NCBI GenBank assembly: GCA_947652605.1
Contig: OX393578.1
Location: forward strand, 806,001 to 870,000
Direction of reading: 5' to 3'
DNA: 64,000 nt
DNA from: Elmis aenea
Lineage: Eukaryota > Arthropoda > Insecta > Coleoptera > Elmidae
Under the pieces are notes generated by a model. That model was not told where the DNA came from and did no database searches. It worked only from the letters and a program-made list of their open reading frames with translations. A program made the position numbers and the translations under genes. This document shows positions 51,372 through 63,623 of the stretch, in pieces. The first letter of the stretch is position 1. Each line of letters begins with the position of its first letter.

Positions 51372-51962
51372 GCTAAAATTTGAACAAAATGTAACGAGCC
51401 GTTTTCGAAAAAAAATTTCAAAATTTTTAATTTTTTGAATAACTTTGTAAATTAAATTTCAAACTAGTTGAAACAAACGGCATTATACTAAGAAAATAAA
51501 ACTCTATAACATACTAAAATTTGAACAAAATCGTATGAGCCGTTTTCGAGAAAAAAATTCAAAATTTTCAAAATTTTTACTTTTTTGAATAACTTTGTAA
51601 ATTAAATTTCAAACTAGTTGAAACAAACGGCATTATACTAAGAAAATTAAACTCTATAACATGCTAAAATTTGAACAAAATGTAACGAGCCGTTTTCGAG
51701 AAAAAAATTCAAAATTTTCAAAATTTTTACTTTTTTGAATAACTTTGTAAATTAAATTTCAAACTAGTTGAAACAAACGGCATTATACTAAGAAAATAAA
51801 ACTCTATAACATACTAAAATTTGAACAAAATCGTATGAGCCGTTTTCGAGAAAAAAATTCAAAATTTTCAAAATTTTTACTTTTTTGAATAACTTTGTAA
51901 ATTAAATTTCAAACTAGTTGAAACAAACGGCATTATACTAAGAAAATTAAACTCTATAACAT
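51372..51962 (+). repeat. Tetramer GS, AL, GL, AL (591 bp)
   Basis: First block with a GL hybrid. It lacks the GL after GS that characterises the pentamers to its right, so it may be a shortened pentamer. Confidence 0.87.
51663..51812 (+). repeat. Exemplar GL hybrid monomer (G head, long body)
   Basis: First GL copy. The G head with GTAACGAG is joined to the 150-bp long body (CGAGAAAAAAATTC). This is the reciprocal of AS with the same inferred breakpoint interval. GL copies recur to the right end of the window and none occurs to the left of this position. One related copy at 61,110 has the R head (RL). Confidence 0.9.
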
Positions 51963-52703
51963 GCTAAAATTTGAACAAAATGTAACGAGCCGTTTTCGAA
52001 AAAAAATTTCAAAATTTTTAATTTTTTGAATAACTTTGTAAATTAAATTTCAAACTAGTTGAAACAAACGGCATTATACTAAGAAAATTAAACTCTATAA
52101 CATGCTAAAATTTGAACAAAATGTAACGAGCCGTTTTCGAGAAAAAAATTCAAAATTTTCAAAATTTTTACTTTTTTGAATAACTTTGTAAATTAAATTT
52201 CAAACTAGTTGAAACAAACGGCATTATACTAAGAAAATAAAACTCTATAACATACTAAAATTTGAACAAAATCGTATGAGCCGTTTTCGAGAAAAAAATT
52301 CAAAATTTTCAAAATTTTTACTTTTTTGAATAACTTTGTAAATTAAATTTCAAACTAGTTGAAACAAACGGCATTATACTAAGAAAATTAAACTCTATAA
52401 CATGCTAAAATTTGAACAAAATGTAACGAGCCGTTTTCGAGAAAAAAATTCAAAATTTTCAAAATTTTTACTTTTTTGAATAACTTTGTAAATTAAATTT
52501 CAAACTAGTTGAAACAAACGGCATTATACTAAGAAAATAAAACTCTATAACATACTAAAATTTGAACAAAATCGTATGAGCCGTTTTCGAGAAAAAAATT
52601 CAAAATTTTCAAAATTTTTACTTTTTTGAATAACTTTGTAAATTAAATTTCAAACTAGTTGAAACAAACGGCATTATACTAAGAAAATAAAACTCTATAA
52701 CAT
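51963..52703 (+). repeat. Pentamer HOR copy 1 (741 bp): GS, GL, AL, GL, AL
   Basis: First of two directly adjacent pentamers that look identical. Linkers alternate by the following head: ATTAAACTC before G heads and ATAAAACTC before A heads. The exception is the last linker, ATAAAACTC before the next GS. Confidence 0.92.
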
Positions 52704-53444
52704 GCTAAAATTTGAACAAAATGTAACGAGCCGTTTTCGAAAAAAAATTTCAAAATTTTTAATTTTTTGAATAACTTTGTAAATTAAATTTCAAACTAGT
52801 TGAAACAAACGGCATTATACTAAGAAAATTAAACTCTATAACATGCTAAAATTTGAACAAAATGTAACGAGCCGTTTTCGAGAAAAAAATTCAAAATTTT
52901 CAAAATTTTTACTTTTTTGAATAACTTTGTAAATTAAATTTCAAACTAGTTGAAACAAACGGCATTATACTAAGAAAATAAAACTCTATAACATACTAAA
53001 ATTTGAACAAAATCGTATGAGCCGTTTTCGAGAAAAAAATTCAAAATTTTCAAAATTTTTACTTTTTTGAATAACTTTGTAAATTAAATTTCAAACTAGT
53101 TGAAACAAACGGCATTATACTAAGAAAATTAAACTCTATAACATGCTAAAATTTGAACAAAATGTAACGAGCCGTTTTCGAGAAAAAAATTCAAAATTTT
53201 CAAAATTTTTACTTTTTTGAATAACTTTGTAAATTAAATTTCAAACTAGTTGAAACAAACGGCATTATACTAAGAAAATAAAACTCTATAACATACTAAA
53301 ATTTGAACAAAATCGTATGAGCCGTTTTCGAGAAAAAAATTCAAAATTTTCAAAATTTTTACTTTTTTGAATAACTTTGTAAATTAAATTTCAAACTAGT
53401 TGAAACAAACGGCATTATACTAAGAAAATAAAACTCTATAACAT
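52704..53444 (+). repeat. Pentamer HOR copy 2 (741 bp)
   Basis: Same five monomers as copy 1, including the exceptional A-type linker at its right end before the GS at 53,445. The shared exception supports duplication of the whole pentamer. Confidence 0.92.
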
Positions 53445-54935
53445 GCTAAAATTTGAACAAAATGTAACGAGCCGTTTTCGAAAAAAAATTTCAAAATTTT
53501 TAATTTTTTGAATAACTTTGTAAATTAAATTTCAAACTAGTTGAAACAAACGGCATTATACTAAGAAAATTAAACTCTATAACATGCTAAAATTTGAACA
53601 AAATGTAACGAGCCGTTTTCGAGAAAAAAATTCAAAATTTTCAAAATTTTTACTTTTTTGAATAACTTTGTAAATTAAATTTCAAACTAGTTGAAACAAA
53701 CGGCATTATACTAAGAAAATAAAACTCTATAACATACTAAAATTTGAACAAAATCGTATGAGCCGTTTTCGAGAAAAAAATTCAAAATTTTCAAAATTTT
53801 TACTTTTTTGAATAACTTTGTAAATTAAATTTCAAACTAGTTGAAACAAACGGCATTATACTAAGAAAATTAAACTCTATAACATGCTAAAATTTGAACA
53901 AAATGTAACGAGCCGTTTTCGAGAAAAAAATTCAAAATTTTCAAAATTTTTACTTTTTTGAATAACTTTGTAAATTAAATTTCAAACTAGTTGAAACAAA
54001 CGGCATTATACTAAGAAAATTAAACTCTATAACATGCTAAAATTTGAACAAAATGTAACGAGCCGTTTTCGAGAAAAAAATTCAAAATTTTCAAAATTTT
54101 TACTTTTTTGAATAACTTTGTAAATTAAATTTCAAACTAGTTGAAACAAACGGCATTATACTAAGAAAATAAAACTCTATAACATACTAAAATTTGAACA
54201 AAATCGTATGAGCCGTTTTCGAGAAAAAAATTCAAAATTTTCAAAATTTTTACTTTTTTGAATAACTTTGTAAATTAAATTTCAAACTAGTTGAAACAAA
54301 CGGCATTATACTAAGAAAATTAAACTCTATAACATGCTAAAATTTGAACAAAATGTAACGAGCCGTTTTCGAGAAAAAAATTCAAAATTTTCAAAATTTT
54401 TACTTTTTTGAATAACTTTGTAAATTAAATTTCAAACTAGTTGAAACAAACGGCATTATACTAAGAAAATAAAACTCTATAACATACTAAAATTTGAACA
54501 AAATCGTATGAGCCGTTTTCGAGAAAAAAATTCAAAATTTTCAAAATTTTTACTTTTTTGAATAACTTTGTAAATTAAATTTCAAACTAGTTGAAACAAA
54601 CGGCATTATACTAAGAAAATTAAACTCTATAACATGCTAAAATTTGAACAAAATGTAACGAGCCGTTTTCGAGAAAAAAATTCAAAATTTTCAAAATTTT
54701 TACTTTTTTGAATAACTTTGTAAATTAAATTTCAAACTAGTTGAAACAAACGGCATTATACTAAGAAAATAAAACTCTATAACATACTAAAATTTGAACA
54801 AAATCGTATGAGCCGTTTTCGAGAAAAAAATTCAAAATTTTCAAAATTTTTACTTTTTTGAATAACTTTGTAAATTAAATTTCAAACTAGTTGAAACAAA
54901 CGGCATTATACTAAGAAAATAAAACTCTATAACAT
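53445..54935 (+). repeat. Expanded pentamer, 10 monomers, 1491 bp
   Basis: GS, GL, AL, GL, then GL, AL, GL, AL, GL, AL. It is a pentamer whose GL-AL dimer (300 bp) has expanded. Two GL copies lie side by side at 53,886 and 54,036, where the dimer phase slips, marking the exchange point. Confidence 0.88.
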
Positions 54936-55976
54936 GCTAAAATTTGAACAAAATGTAACGAGCCGTTTTCGAAAAAAAATTTCAAAATTTTTAATTTTTT
55001 GAATAACTTTGTAAATTAAATTTCAAACTAGTTGAAACAAACGGCATTATACTAAGAAAATTAAACTCTATAACATGCTAAAATTTGAACAAAATGTAAC
55101 GAGCCGTTTTCGAGAAAAAAATTCAAAATTTTCAAAATTTTTACTTTTTTGAATAACTTTGTAAATTAAATTTCAAACTAGTTGAAACAAACGGCATTAT
55201 ACTAAGCAAATAAAACTCTATAACATACTAAAACTTGAACAAAATCGTATGAGCCGTTTTCGAGAAAAAAATTCAAAATTTTCAAAATTTTTACTTTTTT
55301 GAATAACTTTGTAAATTAAATTTCAAACTAGTTGAAACAAACGGCATTATACTAAGAAAATTAAACTCTATAACATGCTAAAATTTGAACAAAATGTAAC
55401 GAGCCGTTTTCGAGAAAAAAATTCAAAATTTTCAAAATTTTTACTTTTTTGAATAACTTTGTAAATTAAATTTCAAACTAGTTGAAACAAACGGCATTAT
55501 ACTAAGAAAATAAAACTCTATAACATACTAAAATTTGAACAAAATCGTATGAGCCGTTTTCGAGAAAAAAATTCAAAATTTTCAAAATTTTTACTTTTTT
55601 GAATAACTTTGTAAATTAAATTTCAAACTAGTTGAAACAAACGGCATTATACTAAGAAAATAAAACTCTATAACATACTAAAATTTGAACAAAATCGTAT
55701 GAGCCGTTTTCGAGAAAAAAATTCAAAATTTTCAAAATTTTTACTTTTTTGAATAACTTTGTAAATTAAATTTCAAACTAGTTGAAACAAACGGCATTAT
55801 ACTAAGAAAATAAAACTCTATAACATACTAAAATTTGAACAAAATCGTATGAGCCGTTTTCGAGAAAAAAATTCAAAATTTTCAAAATTTTTACTTTTTT
55901 GAATAACTTTGTAAATTAAATTTCAAACTAGTTGAAACAAACGGCATTATACTAAGAAAATTAAACTCTATAACAT
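54936..55976 (+). repeat. Heptamer GS, GL, CL, GL, AL, AL, AL (1041 bp)
   Basis: It has the only C-headed monomer right of region 2 (CL at 55,227, ACTAAAACTTG). The GL before it ends in a private ACTAAGCAAAT (C at 55,207). The C head could be retained from the ancestral array or be a recurrent mutation. Confidence 0.87.
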
Positions 55977-56417
55977 GCTAAAATTTGAACAAAATGTAAC
56001 GAGCCGTTTTCGAAAAAAAATTTCAAAATTTTTAATTTTTTGAATAACTTTGTAAATTAAATTTCAAACTAGTTGAAACAAACGGCATTATACTAAGAAA
56101 ATTAAACTCTATAACATGCTAAAATTTGAACAAAATGTAACGAGCCGTTTTCGAGAAAAAAATTCAAAATTTTCAAAATTTTTACTTTTTTGAATAACTT
56201 TGTAAATTAAATTTCAAACTAGTTGAAACAAACGGCATTATACTAAGAAAATAAAACTCTATAACATACTAAAATTTGAACAAAATCGTATGAGCCGTTT
56301 TCGAGAAAAAAATTCAAAATTTTCAAAATTTTTACTTTTTTGAATAACTTTGTAAATTAAATTTCAAACTAGTTGAAACAAACGGCATTATACTAAGAAA
56401 ATTAAACTCTATAACAT
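55977..56417 (+). repeat. Trimer GS, GL, AL (441 bp)
   Basis: One short and two long monomers. The GL-AL pair at 56,118 is already inside the 882-bp-offset duplication that follows. Confidence 0.87.
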
Positions 56418-57299
56418 GCTAAAATTTGAACAAAATGTAACGAGCCGTTTTCGAAAAAAAATTTCAAAATTTTTAATTTTTTGAATAACTTTGTAAATTA
56501 AATTTCAAACTAGTTGAAACAAACGGCATTATACTAAAAAAATAAAACTCTATAACATACTAAAATTTGAACAAAATCGTATGAGCCGTTTTCGAGAAAA
56601 AAATTCAAAATTTTCAAAATTTTTACTTTTTTAAATAACTTTGTAAATTAAATTTCAAACTAGTTGAAACAAACGGCATTATACTAAGAAAATTAAACTC
56701 TATAACATGCTAAAATTTGAACAAAATGTAACGAGCCGTTTTCGAAAAAAAATTTCAAAATTTTTAATTTTTTGAATAACTTTGTAAATTAAATTTCAAA
56801 CTAGTTGAAACAAACGGCATTATACTAAGAAAATAAAACTCTATAACATACTGAAATTTGAACAAAATCGTATGAGCCGTTTTCGAGAAAAAAATTCAAA
56901 ATTTTCAAAATTTTTACTTTTTTGAATAACTTTGTAAATTAAATTTCAAACTAGTTGAAACAAACGGCATTATACTAAGAAAATTAAACTCTATAACATG
57001 CTAAAATTTGAACAAAATGTAACGAGCCGTTTTCGAGAAAAAAATTCAAAATTTTCAAAATTTTTACTTTTTTGAATAACTTTGTAAATTAAATTTCAAA
57101 CTAGTTGAAACAAACGGCATTATACTAAGAAAATAAAACTCTATAACATACTAAAATTTGAACAAAATCGTATGAGCCGTTTTCGAGAAAAAAATTCAAA
57201 ATTTTCAAAATTTTTACTTTTTTGAATAACTTTGTAAATTAAATTTCAAACTAGTTGAAACAAACGGCATTATACTAAGAAAATTAAACTCTATAACAT
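56418..57299 (+). repeat. Hexamer HOR copy 1 (882 bp)
   Basis: GS (ending ACTAAAAAAATAAAAC), AL with TTTTTTAAATAAC near 56,631, GS, AL with CTGAAATTTG (56,851), GL, AL. Three private variants within one unit make it easy to track. Confidence 0.92.
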
Positions 57300-58031
57300 G
57301 CTAAAATTTGAACAAAATGTAACGAGCCGTTTTCGAAAAAAAATTTCAAAATTTTTAATTTTTTGAATAACTTTGTAAATTAAATTTCAAACTAGTTGAA
57401 ACAAACGGCATTATACTAAAAAAATAAAACTCTATAACATACTAAAATTTGAACAAAATCGTATGAGCCGTTTTCGAGAAAAAAATTCAAAATTTTCAAA
57501 ATTTTTACTTTTTTAAATAACTTTGTAAATTAAATTTCAAACTAGTTGAAACAAACGGCATTATACTAAGAAAATTAAACTCTATAACATGCTAAAATTT
57601 GAACAAAATGTAACGAGCCGTTTTCGAAAAAAAATTTCAAAATTTTTAATTTTTTGAATAACTTTGTAAATTAAATTTCAAACTAGTTGAAACAAACGGC
57701 ATTATACTAAGAAAATAAAACTCTATAACATACTGAAATTTGAACAAAATCGTATGAGCCGTTTTCGAGAAAAAAATTCAAAATTTTCAAAATTTTTACT
57801 TTTTTGAATAACTTTGTAAATTAAATTTCAAACTAGTTGAAACAAACGGCATTATACTAAGAAAATTAAACTCTATAACATGCTAAAATTTGAACAAAAT
57901 GTAACGAGCCGTTTTCGAGAAAAAAATTCAAAATTTTCAAAATTTTTACTTTTTTGAATAACTTTGTAAATTAAATTTCAAACTAGTTGAAACAAACGGC
58001 ATTATACTAAGAAAATAAAACTCTATAACAT
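57300..58031 (+). repeat. Hexamer HOR copy 2, last monomer missing (732 bp)
   Basis: Repeats the first five monomers of copy 1 at 882-bp offset with all three private variants (57,415, about 57,513, 57,733). Copy 1 goes on to AL; here GS at 58,032 follows directly. Confidence 0.91.
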
Positions 58032-58472
58032 GCTAAAATTTGAACAAAATGTAACGAGCCGTTTTCGAAAAAAAATTTCAAAATTTTTAATTTTTTGAAT
58101 AACTTTGTAAATTAAATTTCAAACTAGTTGAAACAAACGGCATTATACTAAGAAAATTAAACTCTATAACATGCTAAAATTTGAACAAAATGTAACGAGC
58201 CGTTTTCGAGAAAAAAATTCAAAATTTTCAAAATTTTTACTTTTTTGAATAACTTTGTAAATTAAATTTCAAACTAGTTGAAACAAACGGCATTATACTA
58301 AGAAAATAAAACTCTATAACATACTAAAATTTGAACAAAATCGTATGAGCCGTTTTCGAGAAAAAAATTCAAAATTTTCAAAATTTTTACTTTTTTGAAT
58401 AACTTTGTAAATTAAATTTCAAACTAGTTGAAACAAACGGCATTATACTAAGAAAATTAAACTCTATAACAT
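58032..58472 (+). repeat. Trimer GS, GL, AL (441 bp)
   Basis: Same order as 55,977-56,417. It is preceded by an A-type linker although its head is G type, as at 52,704 and 53,445, so it may descend from the pentamer zone. Confidence 0.86.
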
Positions 58473-59945
58473 GCTAAAATTTGAACAAAATGTAACGAGC
58501 CGTTTTCGAAAAAAAATTTCAAAATTTTTAATTTTTTGAATAACTTTGTAAATTAAATTTCAAACTAGTTGAAACAAACGGCATTATACTAAAAAAATAA
58601 AACTCTATAACATACTAAAATTTGAACAAAATCGTATGAGCCGTTTTCGAGAAAAAAATTCAAAATTTTCAAAATTTTTACTTTTTTGAATAACTTTGTA
58701 AATTAAATTTCAAACTAGTTGAAACAAACGGCATTATACTAAGAAAATAAAACTCTATAACATACTAAAATTTGAACAAAATCGTATGAGCCGTTTTCGA
58801 GAAAAAAATTCAAAATTTTCAAAATTTTTACTTTTTTGAATAACTTTGTAAATTAAATTTCAAACTAGTTGAAACAAACGGCATTATACTAAGAAAATTA
58901 AACTCTATAACATGCTAAAATTTGAACAAAATGTAACGAGCCGTTTTCGAGAAAAAAATTCAAAATTTTCAAAATTTTTACTTTTTTGAATAACTTTGTA
59001 AATTAAATTTCAAACTAGTTGAAACAAACGGCATTATACTAAGAAAATAAAACTCTATAACATACTAAAATTTGAACAAAATCGTATGAGCCGTTTTCGA
59101 GAAAAAAATTCAAAATTTTCAAAATTTTTACTTTTTTGAATAACTTTGTAAATTAAATTTCAAACTAGTTGAAACAAACGGCATTATACTAAGAAAATTA
59201 AACTCTATAACATGCTAAAATTTGAACAAAATGTAACGAGCCGTTTTCGAAAAAAAATTTCAAAATTTTTACTTTTTTGAATAACTTTGTAAATTAAATT
59301 TCAAACTAGTTGAAACAAACGGCATTATACTAAGAAAATAAAACTCTATAACATACTAAAATTTGAACAAAATCGTATGAGCCGTTTTCGAGAAAAAAAT
59401 TCAAAATTTTCAAAATTTTTACTTTTTTGAATAACTTTGTAAATTAAATTTCAAACTAGTTGAAACAAACGGCATTATACTAAGAAAATTAAACTCTATA
59501 ACATGCTAAAATTTGAACAAAATGTAACGAGCCGTTTTCGAAAAAAAATTTCAAAATTTTTAATTTTTTGAATAACTTTGTAAATTAAATTTCAAACTAG
59601 TTGAAACAAACGGCATTATACTAAGAAAATAAAACTCTATAACATACTAAAATTTGAACAAAATCGTATGAGCCGTTTTCGAGAAAAAAATTCAAAATTT
59701 TCAAAATTTTTACTTTTTTGAATAACTTTGTAAATTAAATTTCAAACTAGTTGAAACAAACGGCATTATACTAAGAAAATAAAACTCTATAACATACTAA
59801 AATTTGAACAAAATCGTATGAGCCGTTTTCGAGAAAAAAATTCAAAATTTTCAAAATTTTTACTTTTTTGAATAACTTTGTAAATTAAATTTCAAACTAG
59901 TTGAAACAAACGGCATTATACTAAGAAAATTAAACTCTATAACAT
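58473..59945 (+). repeat. Decamer block (1473 bp)
   Basis: GS (long A-run end), AL, AL, GL, AL, GS variant, AL, GS, AL, AL. The GS at 59,214 has TTTTTACTTTTTTG, normally found in long monomers, inside a short body: a third hybrid class, with the switch downstream of the 9-bp deletion. Confidence 0.86.
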
Positions 59946-61409
59946 GCTAAAATTTGAACAAAATGTAACGAGCCGTTTTCGAAAAAAAATTTCAAAATTT
60001 TTAATTTTTTGAATAACTTTGTAAATTAAATTTCAAACTAGTTGAAACAAACGGCATTATACTAAAAAAATAAAACTCTATAACATACTAAAATTTGAAC
60101 AAAATCGTATGAGCCGTTTTCGAGAAAAAAATTCAAAATTTTCAAAATTTTTACTTTTTTGAATAACTTTGTAAATTAAATTTCAAACTAGTTGAAACAA
60201 ACGGCATTATACTAAGAAAATTAAACTCTATAACATGCTAAAATTTGAACAAAATGTAACGAGCCGTTTTCGAAAAAAAATTTCAAAATTTTTAATTTTT
60301 TGAATAACTTTGTAAATTAAATTTCAAACTAGTTGAAACAAACGGCATTATACTAAGAAAATAAAACTCTATAACATACTAAAATTTGAACAAAATCGTA
60401 TGAGCCGTTTTCGAGAAAAAAATTCAAAATTTTCAAAATTTTTACTTTTTTGAATAACTTTGTAAATTAAATTTCAAACTAGTTGAAACAAACGGCATTA
60501 TACTAAGAAAATTAAACTCTATAACATGCTAAAATTTGAACAAAATGTAACGAGCCGTTTTCGAGAAAAAAATTCAAAATTTTCAAAATTTTTACTTTTT
60601 TGAATAACTTTGTAAATTAAATTTCAAACTAGTTGAAACAAACGGCATTATACTAAGAAAATAAAACTCTATAACATACTAAAATTTGAACAAAATGTAA
60701 CGAGCCGTTTTCGAAAAAAAATTTCAAAATTTTTAATTTTTTGAATAACTTTGTAAATTAAATTTCAAACTAGTTGAAACAAACGGCATTATACTAAGAA
60801 AATAAAACTCTATAACATACTAAAATTTGAACAAAATCGTATGAGCCGTTTTCGAGAAAAAAATTCAAAATTTTCAAAATTTTTACTTTTTTGAATAACT
60901 TTGTAAATTAAATTTCAAACTAGTTGAAACAAACGGCATTATACTAAGAAAATAAAACTCTATAACATGCTAAAATTTGAACAAAATGTAACGAGCCGTT
61001 TTCGAAAAAAAATTTCAAAATTTTTAATTTTTTGAATACCTTTGTAAATTAAATTTCAAACTAGTTGAAACAAACGGCATTATACTAAGAAAATTAAACT
61101 CTATAACATGCTAAAATTTGAACAAAATGTAACAAGCCGTTTTCGAGAAAAAAATTCAAAATTTTCAAAATTTTTACTTTTTTGAATAACTTTGTAAATT
61201 AAATTTCAAACTAGTTGAAACAAACGGCATTATACTAAGAAAATAAAACTCTATAACATACTAAAATTTGAACAAAATCGTATGAGCCGTTTTCGAGAAA
61301 AAAATTCAAAATTTTCAAAATTTTTACTTTTTTGAATAACTTTGTAAATTAAATTTCAAACTAGTTGAAACAAACGGCATTATACTAAGAAAATTAAACT
61401 CTATAACAT
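59946..61409 (+). repeat. Decamer block (1464 bp)
   Basis: GS (long A-run end), AL, GS, AL, GL, XS, AL, GS, RL, AL. It has two single-copy markers: GAATACCTTTG in the GS at 60,969 (C at 61,039) and the only R head on a long body (61,110). Confidence 0.86.
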
Positions 61410-62150
61410 GCTAAAATTTGAACAAAATGTAACGAGCCGTTTTCGAAAAAAAATTTCAAAATTTTTAATTTTTTGAATAACTTTGTAAATTAAATTTCAA
61501 ACTAGTTGAAACAAACGGCATTATACTAAAAAAATAAAACTCTATAACATACTAAAATTTGAACAAAATCGTATGAGCCGTTTTCGAGAAAAAAATTCAA
61601 AATTTTCAAAATTTTTACTTTTTTGAATAACTTTGTAAATTAAATTTCAAACTAGTTGAAACAAACGGCATTATACTAAGAAAATAAAACTCTATAACAT
61701 ACTAAAATTTGAACAAAATCGTATGAGCCGTTTTCGAGAAAAAAATTCAAAATTTTCAAAATTTTTACTTTTTTGAATAACTTTGTAAATTAAATTTCAA
61801 ACTAGTTGAAACAAACGGCATTATACTAAGAAAATTAAACTCTATAACATGCTAAAATTTGAACAAAATGTAACGAGCCGTTTTCGAGAAAAAAATTCAA
61901 AATTTTCAAAATTTTTACTTTTTTGAATAACTTTGTAAATTAAATTTCAAACTAGTTGAAACAAACGGCATTATACTAAGAAAATAAAACTCTATAACAT
62001 ACTAAAATTTGAACAAAATCGTATGAGCCGTTTTCGAGAAAAAAATTCAAAATTTTCAAAATTTTTACTTTTTTGAATAACTTTGTAAATTAAATTTCAA
62101 ACTAGTTGAAACAAACGGCATTATACTAAGAAAATTAAACTCTATAACAT
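61410..62150 (+). repeat. Pentamer GS, AL, AL, GL, AL (741 bp)
   Basis: Its GS ends in the long A run. The five monomers repeat the first five of the block at 58,473, 2,937 bp to the left. Confidence 0.87.
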
Positions 62151-62741
62151 GCTAAAATTTGAACAAAATGTAACGAGCCGTTTTCGAAAAAAAATTTCAA
62201 AATTTTTAATTTTTTGAATAACTTTGTAAATTAAATTTCAAACTAGTTGAAACAAACGGCATTATACTAAAAAAATAAAACTCTATAACATACTAAAATT
62301 TGAACAAAATCGTATGAGCCGTTTTCGAGAAAAAAATTCAAAATTTTCAAAATTTTTACTTTTTTGAATAACTTTGTAAATTAAATTTCAAACTAGTTGA
62401 AACAAACGGCATTATACTAAGAAAATAAAACTCTATAACATACTAAAATTTGAACAAAATCGTATGAGCCGTTTTCGAGAAAAAAATTCAAAATTTTCAA
62501 AATTTTTACTTTTTTGAATAACTTTGTAAATTAAATTTCAAACTAGTTGAAACAAACGGCATTATACTAAGAAAATAAAACTCTATAACATACTAAAATT
62601 TGAACAAAATCGTATGAGCCGTTTTCGAGAAAAAAATTCAAAATTTTCAAAATTTTTACTTTTTTGAATAACTTTGTAAATTAAATTTCAAACTAGTTGA
62701 AACAAACGGCATTATACTAAGAAAATTAAACTCTATAACAT
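62151..62741 (+). repeat. Tetramer GS, AL, AL, AL (591 bp)
   Basis: Its GS ends in the long A run, followed by three AL monomers that look identical apart from linkers. It is a trimer GS-AL-AL with one extra AL. Confidence 0.87.
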
Positions 62742-63182
62742 GCTAAAATTTGAACAAAATGTAACGAGCCGTTTTCGAAAAAAAATTTCAAAATTTTTAA
62801 TTTTTTGAATAACTTTGTAAATTAAATTTCAAACTAGTTGAAACAAACGGCATTATACTAAGAAAATAAAACTCTATAACATACTAAAATTTGAACAAAA
62901 TCGTATGAGCCGTTTTCGAGAAAAAAATTCAAAATTTTCAAAATTTTTACTTTTTTGAATAACTTTGTAAATTAAATTTCAAACTAGTTGAAACAAACGG
63001 CATTATACTAAGAAAATAAAACTCTATAACATACTAAAATTTGAACAAAATCGTATGAGCCGTTTTCGAGAAAAAAATTCAAAATTTTCAAAATTTTTAC
63101 TTTTTTGAATAACTTTGTAAATTAAATTTCAAACTAGTTGAAACAAACGGCATTATACTAAGAAAATTAAACTCTATAACAT
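62742..63182 (+). repeat. Trimer GS, AL, AL (441 bp), copy 1
   Basis: First of two adjacent 441-bp trimers, the smallest clean form of the module whose multiples recur across region 2. This copy ends its GS with the ordinary ACTAAGAAAAT. Confidence 0.9.
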
Positions 63183-63623
63183 GCTAAAATTTGAACAAAA
63201 TGTAACGAGCCGTTTTCGAAAAAAAATTTCAAAATTTTTAATTTTTTGAATAACTTTGTAAATTAAATTTCAAACTAGTTGAAACAAACGGCATTATACT
63301 AAAAAAATAAAACTCTATAACATACTAAAATTTGAACAAAATCGTATGAGCCGTTTTCGAGAAAAAAATTCAAAATTTTCAAAATTTTTACTTTTTTGAA
63401 TAACTTTGTAAATTAAATTTCAAACTAGTTGAAACAAACGGCATTATACTAAGAAAATAAAACTCTATAACATACTAAAATTTGAACAAAATCGTATGAG
63501 CCGTTTTCGAGAAAAAAATTCAAAATTTTCAAAATTTTTACTTTTTTGAATAACTTTGTAAATTAAATTTCAAACTAGTTGAAACAAACGGCATTATACT
63601 AAGAAAATTAAACTCTATAACAT
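63183..63623 (+). repeat. Trimer GS, AL, AL (441 bp), copy 2
   Basis: It matches copy 1 except that its GS ends in the long A run (63,298). The alternation of ordinary and long-A ends suggests exchange among related trimers rather than a fresh duplication. Confidence 0.9.
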
